Shown here piece by piece: positions 7,068 through 15,507 of a stretch of DNA of 58,254 nucleotides (positions are counted from its first letter, which is position 1; each line of letters starts with the position of its first letter). Origin of the DNA: an uncultured Verrucomicrobiota bacterium (lineage in GTDB: Bacteria; Verrucomicrobiota; Kiritimatiellia; Kiritimatiellales; Tichowtungiaceae); NCBI GenBank assembly GCA_903831085.1, contig CAIKWE010000003.1, positions 87,468 to 145,721 of the forward strand, given 5' to 3'. Position numbers and translations under genes: made by a program. A model generated the notes under the pieces. The model was not told the origin of the DNA. It was given only the letters and a program-made list of their open reading frames with translations, and searched no databases.

Positions 7068-9206
7068 ATGCAGAATGTTTTCACAGACTATCCTGACGTC
7101 CCCTGGAAGCAGGGCTGGAAATTCCTATCCGGCCCGGAGGATCGCACACCGTTTGTCACCGTCGCGGCCTCCGGCGCGCTCATCGGGCCGTGCGGCGAGT
7201 GGACGCTGCAACTGATCGATCCGGCGGCCCTCTGCACAACCCGTCTCTTTTCCAACGGATTTTCGATCGAAGCCCGCAAACATCCCGAACAGAACCGAAT
7301 CGACGCGCTGGTCATTGAGCCCGGCCTGCTCTGCGGCACGGTGTCCGGCCTGCCGATGCCGCGACTGACCACAAAGGCAGAAATCAAAGAAAACAACGGT
7401 TCGGTCTGGGCGCAGAGCGGCCACCGTACGGTTCTGCTTCTGCAGCAGGACGGCCGTTTCACGCTCGTCTGCGGCGAATTCACCCCCGAGCGGGCTTTGA
7501 TAAAAGCTGAGGCCGCGCTGGAGGAGAATCTTGACGCGCGGATTCAAAGAGAAACCGGAGCGCGCAAAAACATCAGCCGCCTGTTCAGTGCCAATCCGCG
7601 TCATAATCCGCCGGTCGCGCTCGCGGCGGAAACCCTGGAGGCCCGTCTGCGCGACCGCACACCGGCCCTACACGGACTCTGGAGTATGGCGGAAGGCTTC
7701 GCCAACGAAACATTTTCGCTCAACGAACTGTATCCCCTCGTCCGCGCCTGGAATCTGATTGATCCGCCGGTTGCGCTCGAACTGGCGCAAACCGCACTGA
7801 CCCTTCAGCAGGGCAATGGCGGCTTCCCTGCATGGGTCGAAGCCAGCGGACTCACCTCGCCCGTTGCGCCGTGGCCTTTGATTGCGCAGTCTTTTGAACT
7901 GGCCTGGCAAAGCAGCCGTGATCCAGCGCTGTTGAAAAAACACCTGCCGGGTCTGCGTAAATATGTGCAGTGGGCTGTTCGCCGCTTCGATCCGCATCGC
8001 GACCTCATCCCCGCCTGGCAGAGTGAGCAGGAAACTTTCGTCCCGGAAAGTTTTGAGCGCGGCAAAGCGACGCCTGAACTCACCGTTTTGCTGATCGCTG
8101 AAATGGAAGCCGTTCTGCGCCTTTGTGAAGAGGACGAAAATAGCGGCGGCGCGACGGAATCGCTCGTCGAAGATCGTGACCAGCTGGTCAAGACGCTCAA
8201 CACGGTTTTCTGGAATCCGGTCGGCAAAGCATTTTCCAATGTTTGGAAAGACGGGCACTACCTGCACCAGCCCTCCTTCGGATCCTTCACGCCGCTCTTC
8301 TGGCGCGGACTGGATGAAGAAAAACAAACGGCTCTGGTTGAGGATTTTGAAGAAACCCACGGGTTTCCCGGACATCACCAGCCCGCCTCGTGGAAGCAGG
8401 AGGAGATCGACGACGCCGCGCATCTGCCCGCCATTCACCAGTTTATGGCCTTTGAAGCGCTCCGGAATGCCGGCGGCACCGCGCTCATGCTTTTTGTACG
8501 CCGTGCCCGCGAAGGGTTTTCCGCCTGGTTCGAGCGTGAATGCATTGTGGCGGCCCGCGGCGAAACGGCCGGAACACCTGCCTACGCGCTCGGCCCCGTC
8601 ACGGCGGCGCTCATCCTTACCGTACAGGAAGAATTTGAGCGCGAAGCAGCCAAAGCGCCTTCGTCGGCACAGCAGATTTTGCAGTGGGCCCACCGGCTGC
8701 GGATCAGAAAAACCGACCTGCGCATCACTGCGGTCGTTCTGCTCTCCATTCTGATTGTACATCTGGCGTACACTCTCCCTCGCAACCGCGACGCGGATGC
8801 CCGTGTCGCCGAGGCCGCGCTGAACTATCAGCAGGGCCGCTATACCGAAGCCATGCGGATCTGCCGGCGTTATTCAAACAGTGACCTCTCCCGCCTTCTG
8901 CAGGCCAATATGCTGATGTTGGCCGAACGGCCCGATCAGGCAGAAAAGCTTTACCGCCAGACTCTCACACAGGAAACCGAAAGTCCCTCTGCGCTCCTCG
9001 GACTGGCGCTTGCCCTGCAAATGAACGGAGATTTCAAACAGGCCGAAAAGCGCTACGCCGATTTCATCGACATCCACGAAACACGCCAGCCGAAAGCCGC
9101 GGAACTGGCCGATGAATTTATGCAGCTTTGCCGTGAAAAATTCAGCAAACCGCCGGGCTGGAAGAGAGTTTATTCGCTGCCCATGATGAACGACCTTGGA
9201 TTATGA
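7068..9206 (+). CDS. Predicted glycosidase-like (alpha/alpha)6 protein with TM segment and TPR tail
   Basis: A 712-residue fusion. Residues 1 to about 540 resemble the six-hairpin glycosidases (MGH1/GH63 or glycogen-debranching type), with repeated helical hairpins such as LLKKHLPGLRKYVQWAVRRFD and PELTVLLIAEMEAVLRLCEE and late FWNPVGKAFSN and GSFTPLFWRGL segments. A single transmembrane helix follows at about 551-571 (DLRITAVVLLSILIVHLAYTL), then TPR-like repeats (NYQQGRYTEAMRIC, EKLYRQTL, GDFKQAEKRYADF) to the end. There is no signal peptide and the flank before the helix is basic, so the glycosidase part is probably cytoplasmic and the TPR part periplasmic. Catalytic residues are not certain and it may be inactive. 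A TTCCAA palindrome (8232-8249) lies in frame as FSNVWK. Confidence 0.6.
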   Translation: MQNVFTDYPDVPWKQGWKFLSGPEDRTPFVTVAASGALIGPCGEWTLQLIDPAALCTTRLFSNGFSIEARKHPEQNRIDALVIEPGLLCGTVSGLPMPRLTTKAEIKENNGSVWAQSGHRTVLLLQQDGRFTLVCGEFTPERALIKAEAALEENLDARIQRETGARKNISRLFSANPRHNPPVALAAETLEARLRDRTPALHGLWSMAEGFANETFSLNELYPLVRAWNLIDPPVALELAQTALTLQQGNGGFPAWVEASGLTSPVAPWPLIAQSFELAWQSSRDPALLKKHLPGLRKYVQWAVRRFDPHRDLIPAWQSEQETFVPESFERGKATPELTVLLIAEMEAVLRLCEEDENSGGATESLVEDRDQLVKTLNTVFWNPVGKAFSNVWKDGHYLHQPSFGSFTPLFWRGLDEEKQTALVEDFEETHGFPGHHQPASWKQEEIDDAAHLPAIHQFMAFEALRNAGGTALMLFVRRAREGFSAWFERECIVAARGETAGTPAYALGPVTAALILTVQEEFEREAAKAPSSAQQILQWAHRLRIRKTDLRITAVVLLSILIVHLAYTLPRNRDADARVAEAALNYQQGRYTEAMRICRRYSNSDLSRLLQANMLMLAERPDQAEKLYRQTLTQETESPSALLGLALALQMNGDFKQAEKRYADFIDIHETRQPKAAELADEFMQLCREKFSKPPGWKRVYSLPMMNDLGL
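8232..8249. repeat. TTCCAA palindrome inside the glycosidase-like gene
   Basis: TTTTCCAA-TGT-TTGGAAA is read in frame on the plus strand as FSNVWK. Confidence 0.75.
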
Positions 9207-9245
9207 AGTTTACCCGCACCCCGATTCATTATATTTTCCACGCTT

Positions 9246-9575
9246 ATGAAAACGCACATCAAAAAACTGTTCCTTCTCACCGCCCTGCTTCTATTGGCCG
9301 GGTGCTTCCGCAACGACACTCGCACGGAGACCTTTCAGATTAAACAGCTCCGTTCACAGGAGGCTGTGCAAATCCTCGCCAAGGCTCTACGCCCGGTATC
9401 CGGCATTAAAGAGCTCCGGCCCGACATTGCAAACCACAAGCTAACCGTTGTTTTCAACGGGCTTGAGGGTTATATCAAAAACATTGAATACGCCATTGTC
9501 AAAGCGGGCTTCGACCTGCCGAACTGGCCCGCCGACCCCGCCGACAAAGCCAAACTGCCTGAGGGCCTGCGCTGA
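9246..9575 (+). CDS. Small predicted lipoprotein
   Basis: A 109-residue protein with a basic N-terminus, a hydrophobic stretch and a lipobox (LLAG-C, cysteine at residue 20), so probably a lipid-anchored envelope protein. The mature part has a beta-alpha-beta pattern (FQIKQLRSQEAVQILAKAL, then LTVVFNGLEGYIKNIEYAIVKAG) that recalls small heavy-metal-associated or secretin N-type modules. It lacks a CxxC metal site, so no function is assigned. Its stop overlaps the pepA start (TGATG), suggesting translational coupling. Confidence 0.7.
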   Translation: MKTHIKKLFLLTALLLLAGCFRNDTRTETFQIKQLRSQEAVQILAKALRPVSGIKELRPDIANHKLTVVFNGLEGYIKNIEYAIVKAGFDLPNWPADPADKAKLPEGLR

Positions 9576-11047
9576 TGAAACTGTCCCTGACCGCCCGCCC
9601 GCTCGAAACACAGGCCAAAGAAGCCTGGATTATTTTTGTGCAGAACAAAAAACCGCTACTCAGCGGTCATACGGAACTGATCAAACTGCTCAACAGCCAG
9701 ATTAAAAAGACCGGCTTCAGCGGCGACTATGCGCAGACGCTCGTTTTTCCAACCTTTGGAAAAGTTCAGGCTGAAAATATTGTGCTCGCCGGACTGGGCG
9801 ACCGTAAACATTTCCGCATGGAATATCTTGAACGCGCCGCGTCGGCCGCCGTGCGTGCCGGAAAAAGAGCCGGTATCAAAAATTTCGCCACCGTCACCGC
9901 TACAGAAATCAGCAAGGTCTCCGAAGCCGCCTTTGTACGCGCTGTCGCCCGCGGCGCCGCGTGGGGCTCCTACAGCTTTGACACATTCAAAACCGGCAGC
10001 AAAAAACGCGAACTGTCGATCACCTTCGCCGGGCCGTGCGAAAATTCGGCCGCCTGCCGCAAAGCGCTGAGCGAAGCCGAACTGGAAAGCCAAGCTCTGC
10101 TCGCCACCGCCGACCTCGCCAACCTGCCCGGCAACGAAGCCACACCGCAGAAGATTTCAAACTGGGCGCAGAAAATGGCTAAAGAAAACGGCCTCGCCTT
10201 CTCCGTGCTCAACAAAGCCGAGCTCAAAAAGAAAAACTGCAACGCCATCCTCGCCGTCGCGGCGGGCAGCGCGCAGGACGCCAAGATCATCACGCTCAAA
10301 TACAAAGGCACCAACCCCAAAGCTAAACCGATCGTCCTCGTCGGCAAAACCATCACCTTCGACTCCGGCGGACTCTCGCTCAAAACCGGCAAACACATGG
10401 AATGGATGCAGTACGACAAGAGCGGCGGCATGGCCGTCCTCGCCGCTATGCAGATGGTCGCTCAGCTCAAACCGGCCACGCCGGTCATCGGCATGCTGGC
10501 CGTCGCCGAAAATATGCCCAGCGGAAGCGCAGCCCGCCCCGGAGACATCGTCAAAGCCCACAACGGCAAAACAATTGAAATTCTCAACACCGACGCCGAA
10601 GGCCGCCTCGTGCTGGCCGATGCTCTCTCGCTCGCGAAACTTCATAAACCCGCCGCCATCGTTGACCTCGCCACGCTGACCGGCGCGGTCGTCGTCGCGC
10701 TCGGCTACACCGCCGCCGCCATCGTCGGTAACGATCACAAATTCAACCAGACGCTGATCAAAGCGGGCGACGCCGCCGGTGAACGCCTTTGGGAACTGCC
10801 GCTCTGGCCGGAAAACATGGACGACATGAAGGGCACCTTTGCCGACCTGCGGAACATCAGCAAATCCAGCACCGCCGGAACCACCAACGGCGCGGCGTTC
10901 CTCGCTAACTTTGTTCCGGAAGAAATTCCGTGGGCGCACCTCGACATCGCCGGCACAGCCTACGAAGAAAGTTCCAAACCTTGGACCGATGCCGGCGCTA
11001 CCCTTTTCGGCGCCCGCACACTCATTGAGTGGATAAAAGGGCTTTAA
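9575..11047 (+). CDS. pepA: Leucyl aminopeptidase (M17 family)
   Basis: A two-metal cytosolic aminopeptidase that releases N-terminal amino acids from peptides; some PepA proteins also bind DNA. The 490-residue length is normal. The C-terminal catalytic domain shows VGKTITFDSGGLSLKTG, the lysine-containing YDKSGGMAVL, the M17 signature NTDAEGRLVLADAL, and LATLTGAVVVALG. Starts at ATG 9575, overlapping the lipoprotein stop, and its own stop overlaps the next start (TAATG). A TTCCAA palindrome in frame encodes FPTFGK near residue 59 in the N-terminal domain. Confidence 0.96.
   Translation: MKLSLTARPLETQAKEAWIIFVQNKKPLLSGHTELIKLLNSQIKKTGFSGDYAQTLVFPTFGKVQAENIVLAGLGDRKHFRMEYLERAASAAVRAGKRAGIKNFATVTATEISKVSEAAFVRAVARGAAWGSYSFDTFKTGSKKRELSITFAGPCENSAACRKALSEAELESQALLATADLANLPGNEATPQKISNWAQKMAKENGLAFSVLNKAELKKKNCNAILAVAAGSAQDAKIITLKYKGTNPKAKPIVLVGKTITFDSGGLSLKTGKHMEWMQYDKSGGMAVLAAMQMVAQLKPATPVIGMLAVAENMPSGSAARPGDIVKAHNGKTIEILNTDAEGRLVLADALSLAKLHKPAAIVDLATLTGAVVVALGYTAAAIVGNDHKFNQTLIKAGDAAGERLWELPLWPENMDDMKGTFADLRNISKSSTAGTTNGAAFLANFVPEEIPWAHLDIAGTAYEESSKPWTDAGATLFGARTLIEWIKGL
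9744..9763. repeat. TTCCAA palindrome inside pepA
   Basis: TTTTTCCAA-CCT-TTGGAAAA is read in frame on the plus strand as FPTFGK in the N-terminal domain of the aminopeptidase. Confidence 0.8.
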
Positions 11048-11772
11048 TGAAACTGACAGGTAAGCGGGCTTTAGTGACCGGCGGCGCGGTACGAATCGGC
11101 CGCGCAATCACCGAAGCGCTGATTGCCGAAGGTGCGGAGGTGATTGTTCATTTCCAAACCTCGGAACGCGAGGCCGATGCGTTCTGGCCGAACATCATTC
11201 AGGCCGACCTGAGCGATCCGGCGCAGTGTGAAAACCTGCTGGCACGAGTTTCGGAACAGTTCGGCACCGTTGATATTCTCATCAATAATGCCGCGGTCTT
11301 TCATCAGACGAAACTGGCCGACGCCACGCACGACGTGGTCATGGACGAACTCCAGATTAATCTGCTCGCGCCGCTGGCGCTGATCCGCGGGTTTGCGCGG
11401 CAGACCCAAACTGGAAAAATCATCAACCTGCTCGACCGGCGCGTCACTTCGCACGACACGACCTGCGCGCCGTACATGCTCAGCAAAAAAGGACTCGAAG
11501 AGCTGACGAAACTGGCGGCGCTCGATCTGGCGCCCGGCATTACCGTCAACGCTGTCGCCCCCGGCGCGATCCTTCCGCCGCCGAAACATGCCGATAATCC
11601 GGCGTGGGAATATGCCGGAACCATTCCTCTCGGCAAACGTCCAACGCCCGCCGATGTCGCCGGGGCGGTTCTTTATCTGCTCAAAAGCGACCACATCACC
11701 GGACAGACTCTTTTTATCGATGGCGGCCAGCATTTATTGGGAATAGAATTTACAGAAGGAAACAAAGGATAA
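11047..11772 (+). CDS. SDR-family pteridine/dihydromonapterin reductase-like protein
   Basis: A 241-residue short-chain dehydrogenase. The cofactor loop reads VTGGAVRIGRAI, with the arginine in the Gly-rich motif that marks the PTR1/FolM branch. The catalytic serine of ordinary SDRs is replaced by aspartate (INLLDRR) ahead of YMLSK, as in pteridine reductases. Together with the neighbouring dihydroneopterin aldolase, a role in reducing dihydrofolate or dihydromonapterin is likely but inferred. Starts at ATG 11047, overlapping the pepA stop. The last residues (TEGNKG and the stop) are encoded by the left arm of an inverted-repeat element, so the C-terminus appears reshaped by that element. Confidence 0.85.
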   Translation: MKLTGKRALVTGGAVRIGRAITEALIAEGAEVIVHFQTSEREADAFWPNIIQADLSDPAQCENLLARVSEQFGTVDILINNAAVFHQTKLADATHDVVMDELQINLLAPLALIRGFARQTQTGKIINLLDRRVTSHDTTCAPYMLSKKGLEELTKLAALDLAPGITVNAVAPGAILPPPKHADNPAWEYAGTIPLGKRPTPADVAGAVLYLLKSDHITGQTLFIDGGQHLLGIEFTEGNKG

Positions 11773-11835
11773 CGAAGGTTGCTTAACTCCCAAATCTATT
11801 CATGCTTTCCTTTGTTCATCTTCGTTACCTTCTGT
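11752..11835. repeat. Inverted-repeat element, ACAGAAGG family (copy 1)
   Basis: The left arm 11752-11780 starts ACAGAAGGAAACAAAGG and continues to AACGAAGGTT. The right arm 11809-11835 (CCTTTGTTC to ACCTTCTGT) is its imperfect inverse. A second copy with nearly the same arms lies at 25688-25930. Here the left arm supplies the final codons and stop of the SDR gene, and the right arm ends just before the folB ribosome binding site. Confidence 0.85.
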
Positions 11836-11867
11836 AGAAATATTTTTTGTCCTCCAAAGGAGTTCAC

Positions 11868-12224
11868 ATGGATCGAATTTACATCAGAGACCTGGCGCTG
11901 AGATGCATCATCGGGCTTTATCCCGATGAGCGGAAAACGAAGCAGGACGTCCTTATCAATGTGACGATGGAAGCCGATCTGCGCGCCGCCGGAAAGAGCG
12001 ATGCGCTCAAAGACACCGTGGACTACAAGGCTATCAAACTGGCGATTCTGGATTTCGTGGAAAAAAGCGGCTTCCATCTGATTGAATCATTGGCTGAGGG
12101 GATTGCCACCATCTGCCTGAAAGATAAGCGCGTTCAGGGCGTCACCGTCACCATTGATAAGCCCGGAGCGCTGCGCTTTGCCCGCAGTGTCGCCGTCGAA
12201 ATCACAAGAAGTCGTACTGCGTAA
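11868..12224 (+). CDS. folB: Dihydroneopterin aldolase / epimerase
   Basis: Splits 7,8-dihydroneopterin to 6-hydroxymethyl-dihydropterin in folate synthesis, and some members also epimerise. The 118-residue protein has the FolB pattern IYIRDLALRCIIGLYPDERKTKQDV, the DYKAI segment, the catalytic-region LIESLAEGIA, and VTVTIDKPGALRFA near the end. ATG 11868 is chosen over 11847 because AAAGGAG (11856-11862) sits at the right distance. The stop codon lies within the start of a dispersed repeat (ACTGCGTAACGAG). It forms a probable folate pair with the SDR upstream. Confidence 0.92.
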   Translation: MDRIYIRDLALRCIIGLYPDERKTKQDVLINVTMEADLRAAGKSDALKDTVDYKAIKLAILDFVEKSGFHLIESLAEGIATICLKDKRVQGVTVTIDKPGALRFARSVAVEITRSRTA

Positions 12225-12365
12225 CGAGTAATACCAAATTCCCACAATCCTCGGTTTTTACTACCGCGCCCACCGAGCGCGGCTACAGGAAATTGTCTTA
12301 CTGTGGGTGAGCCCGGTGGGCTCGCCATATATTCCGAGGCCACCGGCCTCGGCTACAGAAAACCA
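12218..12365. repeat. Dispersed repeat, TGCGTAACRAGTAA family (copy 1) with hairpins
   Basis: Bases 12218-12310 match 16255-16350 closely: both carry TGCGTAACRAGTAATACCA, then TACCGCGCCCA and GCGGCTACAGGAAAT, and both reach CTGTGGGTG. This copy continues into two perfect short hairpins, GAGCCC-GGT-GGGCTC (about 12309-12323) and CCGAGGCC-ACC-GGCCTCGG (about 12334-12352). It supplies the folB stop codon. Confidence 0.8.
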
Positions 12366-12395
12366 GACAAACAAAAATCCCCTCCAGCGGAGGGG
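12366..12395 (-). terminator. Rho-independent terminator of accA
   Basis: On the minus strand a CCCCTCC-GCT-GGAGGGG stem-loop is followed by ATTTTTGTTTG, 57 bases after the accA stop codon. Confidence 0.7.
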
Positions 12396-12451
12396 TGCGT
12401 GAGCGAAGCGAACCGCGAGATGGGCTTCCAGAGTTTGGAACTCGCCAGGAA

Positions 12452-13408
12452 TTATTCCGTGAAAACGCCCATGGCGCGGAATTTGTCGTAGCGCGCGTTC
12501 ATGAGCTGTTCCGGAGATTTCTCTTTCAGTTCTGCCAGATTGCGCAGAATCGCCGCCTTGAGATTATCCGCCGCGGCTTTCTGATCCGTATGCGCCCCGC
12601 CCTTCGGTTCCGGCACAATTTCGTCGGCCAATTTATTTTCGATGAGGTGCTGCGCGGTGATCTTGAGCGCTTCGGCCGATTTGTCGGCATAGGCGCGGTC
12701 TTTGAAAAGAATCGCGGCGCATCCTTCGGGTGAGATCACAGAGTAGTAGGCGTGTTCAAAAATCAGGATGCGGTCGCCGATACCGATACCGAGCGCGCCG
12801 CCGGAACCGCCTTCACCAATAATGGTGACGATGATCGGCACGCGCAGGTTGAACATTTCGCGCAGGTTGAGGGCGATGGCTTCGGCGATATGGCGCTCTT
12901 CGGATTCCAAGCCTGGGAAAGCGCCGGGGGTATCAATGAGAACGACAATCGGCGTATTAAATTTATCAGCCATTTTCATCAGGCGCAGCGCTTTGCGGTA
13001 GCCTTCGGGATAGGCGCAGCCGAAATTGCATTCGAGATTACTGCGGGTGTCGCGCCCTTTCTGCGAGCCGATGAGCATAACTTTCTGTCCATCGATTTTT
13101 GCAAAGCCGCCAATGATGGCGCGGTCGTCGCCGTGGATGCGGTCGCCATGGATTTCGACGAAATCAGTCGTCATGTTTTTGATGTAGTCCATGGTGTAGG
13201 GCCGCTCAGGATGGCGCGCGACCTGGACTTTCTGCCATGCGGTGAGGTTGGTGTAGATCTGGGCGCGGGTGGCTTCGATCTTTTCCTTCATCCGCTCGAT
13301 TTCATGCGAAACGTCAATTTCCTGATTTTTGCTGAAGCTCTCAAGCTCGTGCAGTTTTTTCTCCAGCTCAAGGACAGGTTTTTCAAAAGACAGTGTAAAA
13401 GGAGGCAT
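12452..13408 (-). CDS. accA: Acetyl-CoA carboxylase carboxyltransferase subunit alpha
   Basis: Together with AccD it transfers the carboxyl group from carboxybiotin to acetyl-CoA, the committed step of fatty acid synthesis. The 318-residue length is typical. Visible are the N-terminal coiled-coil region, RPYTMDYIKNMTTDFVEIHGDR, the oxyanion region VVLIDTPGAFPGLESEERHIAEAIA, and GEGGSGGALGIGIGDRILIFEHAYYSVISPEGCA. ATG 13408 has an AGGAG 8 bases upstream. It lies 20 bases after the start side of the L,D-transpeptidase unit on the same strand and ends at a clear terminator. Confidence 0.97.
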   Translation of the reverse strand: MPPFTLSFEKPVLELEKKLHELESFSKNQEIDVSHEIERMKEKIEATRAQIYTNLTAWQKVQVARHPERPYTMDYIKNMTTDFVEIHGDRIHGDDRAIIGGFAKIDGQKVMLIGSQKGRDTRSNLECNFGCAYPEGYRKALRLMKMADKFNTPIVVLIDTPGAFPGLESEERHIAEAIALNLREMFNLRVPIIVTIIGEGGSGGALGIGIGDRILIFEHAYYSVISPEGCAAILFKDRAYADKSAEALKITAQHLIENKLADEIVPEPKGGAHTDQKAAADNLKAAILRNLAELKEKSPEQLMNARYDKFRAMGVFTE

Positions 13409-13427
13409 AGCAAAACTCCTGAGTTGG

Positions 13428-14420
13428 TTATTCGCTGATTATGACTTCTGTCCGCGGCGGGATCAGCATGTAGAGTTCTTCGACATCTTCGTTGAGCATA
13501 CGGATGCAGCCATTACTGGTTTCGGCGCCGATACTGTCGCGGGCGGAGGTGCCGTGAATTCCAAAGCCTTTGATTTCGGGACGGGTCGCGTCCTGAATAG
13601 ACATCCAGCGGGTGCCGAGAAGGTTCTTCGGGTCACCGAACTTGATGATGCCGCCGCCCGGAGGCGTCCAATCGGGGTTGGTCTGGTGCACAACGGTCTG
13701 AAATTTTCCAACCGGCGTTTTACCGTTCACGCCAAGTCCAACAATGTAGCGCTTGAACAGCTTGCCGTTCATGGTCAAATCGACGGTTTTGGCGGATTTA
13801 TTCACCTGCACGACAAACGGCGCGGCGGGCAACAGCAGGCGTCCGCCCGGATAAATCGTGCTGTTTTCCATTTTGTTTATTTTGCGGATCAGATCAACCG
13901 TGGTTTTGTTCACCCGCGCGATTTTATCAAGCGAGTCGCCAGGCTGAATGACGTAGCTCTTTTTCTCAGGGGTCGGCGTGGTTGAAAGGAAAAGCTGCAC
14001 GTTGACCCGGCCCTGGACGCGCATTGCGTTGTTTTTCAGACTCTCATCGGTCGCCGTTGCGATCACTTCACCGAGCAGATCGCGCGCCTGTAACAAACTG
14101 CCGGCGGCGGCAAGGGTCTGGGCGCGGGCGAAAAGCTGCTGCGCCTTGGAATCAGCAGTCGGAACCGCCGGAGCAACCGGCACAACCGGCACGGCCGAAG
14201 AGATCGGCGCCGGAGCCGGAACCGAAGCTTTGGCAGGCTGAGCAACTGGCTTTTCCTGAACCGCCGGTTTGACCTCCCGCGCTTTGGCCGAACGGGCGTC
14301 CATCCATAGACAAAGGCCGATCACGACGGCGGTTACCGCCAGCACGATCAATGCCGTTGTCACCAGCCTTTTATGGGGCTTATGCGGCTCATCATAGGGT
14401 CTTACAAAAATATCTGACAT
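13428..14420 (-). CDS. LysM-domain L,D-transpeptidase (YkuD family)
   Basis: Makes or modifies peptidoglycan crosslinks, or attaches proteins to peptidoglycan. The 330-residue protein has an N-terminal membrane anchor (about 18-42, LVTTALIVLAVTAVVIGLCL), a low-complexity Ala/Pro/Val linker, and a LysM motif (YVIQPGDSLDKIARVNKTTVDLI, about 165-205). The catalytic domain carries GFGIHGTS and SNGCIRM, whose cysteine is the nucleophile. The arrangement puts the enzyme in the periplasm, bound to peptidoglycan. GGAAGAG precedes ATG 14420. It is divergently transcribed from the rhomboid gene. Confidence 0.93.
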   Translation of the reverse strand: MSDIFVRPYDEPHKPHKRLVTTALIVLAVTAVVIGLCLWMDARSAKAREVKPAVQEKPVAQPAKASVPAPAPISSAVPVVPVAPAVPTADSKAQQLFARAQTLAAAGSLLQARDLLGEVIATATDESLKNNAMRVQGRVNVQLFLSTTPTPEKKSYVIQPGDSLDKIARVNKTTVDLIRKINKMENSTIYPGGRLLLPAAPFVVQVNKSAKTVDLTMNGKLFKRYIVGLGVNGKTPVGKFQTVVHQTNPDWTPPGGGIIKFGDPKNLLGTRWMSIQDATRPEIKGFGIHGTSARDSIGAETSNGCIRMLNEDVEELYMLIPPRTEVIISE

Positions 14421-14499
14421 TTTTCTCTTCCGGAGCTGTTAAATTGAGGGGCGAAACTAATTCAAAGCGCACGCTTTTGCAATTCATTAAAAAACGGTT

Positions 14500-15273
14500 A
14501 TGATGCCATCTATGAGAACCGCAACCCAAGACGCCTACGGCAACCCGACCGAAATGACTTTCGGTGTGCAGGTGCTGCTTATCGCCAACATCGCCGCCTA
14601 CGTGATTGAACACATTTTCGGATTTCCGCTGAGTCATTTCGGCGCTTTGCAAGCCGACTGGTGGACCACCTTCGGTTTCTGGCAGCTCATCACCTACCAG
14701 TTCATCCATCAGGGCCTCGGCCACCTTTTCTCCAATATGCTGGGCCTCTACTTCCTGGGTCCGGAAACCGAGCGTGCGCTAGGCACCAACCGCTTTTTCG
14801 CCCTCTACTTCCTCAGCGGCGTGCTCGGCGGACTCGGCTGGTCGCTGCTCTCGTACGGCGGAGCCACCTGCGTCGGCGCTTCCGGCGCCATCTTCGGCAT
14901 CCTCGGCGCCTACGCCGCGCTCTACCCCAACCGCGAAATGATCATCATCTTCTTCCCATTCATGCCGATCAAAGCCTGGCTCTTCGTCCTCCTGATTGGC
15001 GCGTATGAATTCATGCACACCCTTGCCGTCGGATCCGGCGGACACATCGCCAACTCCGCGCATCTCGGCGGCGGCATCGCCGGCTACATCTACGCGCTGG
15101 TCGTCGCCCATCCGGACGCCCTGCATAAGATAAAAGAAAAGTTCCGGCGGAAGGAAAAGCCGCCCGTCAGCCGCGCCGAGATCGACCGCATCCTCGACAA
15201 AGCCACGCAACAAGGCCTGCATTCGCTGACGAGCCACGAACGCGCCCTGCTCAAACGCGCAGGGAAACAATAA
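14500..15273 (+). CDS. Rhomboid-family intramembrane serine protease
   Basis: Cuts membrane proteins within or near the bilayer. The 257-residue protein has about six transmembrane segments. Rhomboid marks are the TYQFIHQGLGHLFSNMLGL segment, the nucleophile motif GASGAIFG (serine near residue 128), and the catalytic histidine in NSAHLGGGIAGY. A soluble C-terminal tail (SRAEIDRILDKATQQGLHSLT then HERALLKRA) is seen in many bacterial rhomboids. ATG 14500 is used; in-frame ATGs at 14503 and 14512 are possible starts. Confidence 0.93.
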   Translation: MMPSMRTATQDAYGNPTEMTFGVQVLLIANIAAYVIEHIFGFPLSHFGALQADWWTTFGFWQLITYQFIHQGLGHLFSNMLGLYFLGPETERALGTNRFFALYFLSGVLGGLGWSLLSYGGATCVGASGAIFGILGAYAALYPNREMIIIFFPFMPIKAWLFVLLIGAYEFMHTLAVGSGGHIANSAHLGGGIAGYIYALVVAHPDALHKIKEKFRRKEKPPVSRAEIDRILDKATQQGLHSLTSHERALLKRAGKQ

Positions 15274-15308
15274 GAGAGTCTCGCTTGAACTGAAACGGGA
15301 AGATTTGA

Positions 15309-15503
15309 ATGCCGCTGATCCTACAAGTCGTGCTGTCATTTATCTGGTGGGCCATTGGGTTCCCGGTTGTGTGGATAATCGTAACCCCAGTAATTTTTGT
15401 GATCTCAATATTTGGCAAGGGTAGTTACTGGACAAAAATAAAAACGTACTACGGTGCAGCAACCGAATTCTGGAAAGAATTGGGTATACTTCTAGTGCCG
15501 TGA
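15309..15503 (+). CDS. Small membrane protein of unknown function
   Basis: A 64-residue open frame with two predicted membrane segments (about 3-22 and 25-36) and a conserved-looking aromatic tail, GSYWTKIKTYYGAATEFWKEL. The composition is more AT-rich than its neighbours. A weak GGGA lies upstream of ATG 15309. I recognise the general pattern of small, widely scattered hypothetical membrane proteins but assign no function. It ends 4 bases from the convergent rnc gene. Confidence 0.55.
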   Translation: MPLILQVVLSFIWWAIGFPVVWIIVTPVIFVISIFGKGSYWTKIKTYYGAATEFWKELGILLVP

Positions 15504-15507
15504 GTGC

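Noticed and set aside
7668-8762. A 364-codon minus-strand open frame opposite the glycosidase-like gene
   Set aside because: No motifs and it is explained as the antisense of the plus-strand gene, which shows a membrane helix and TPR repeats.
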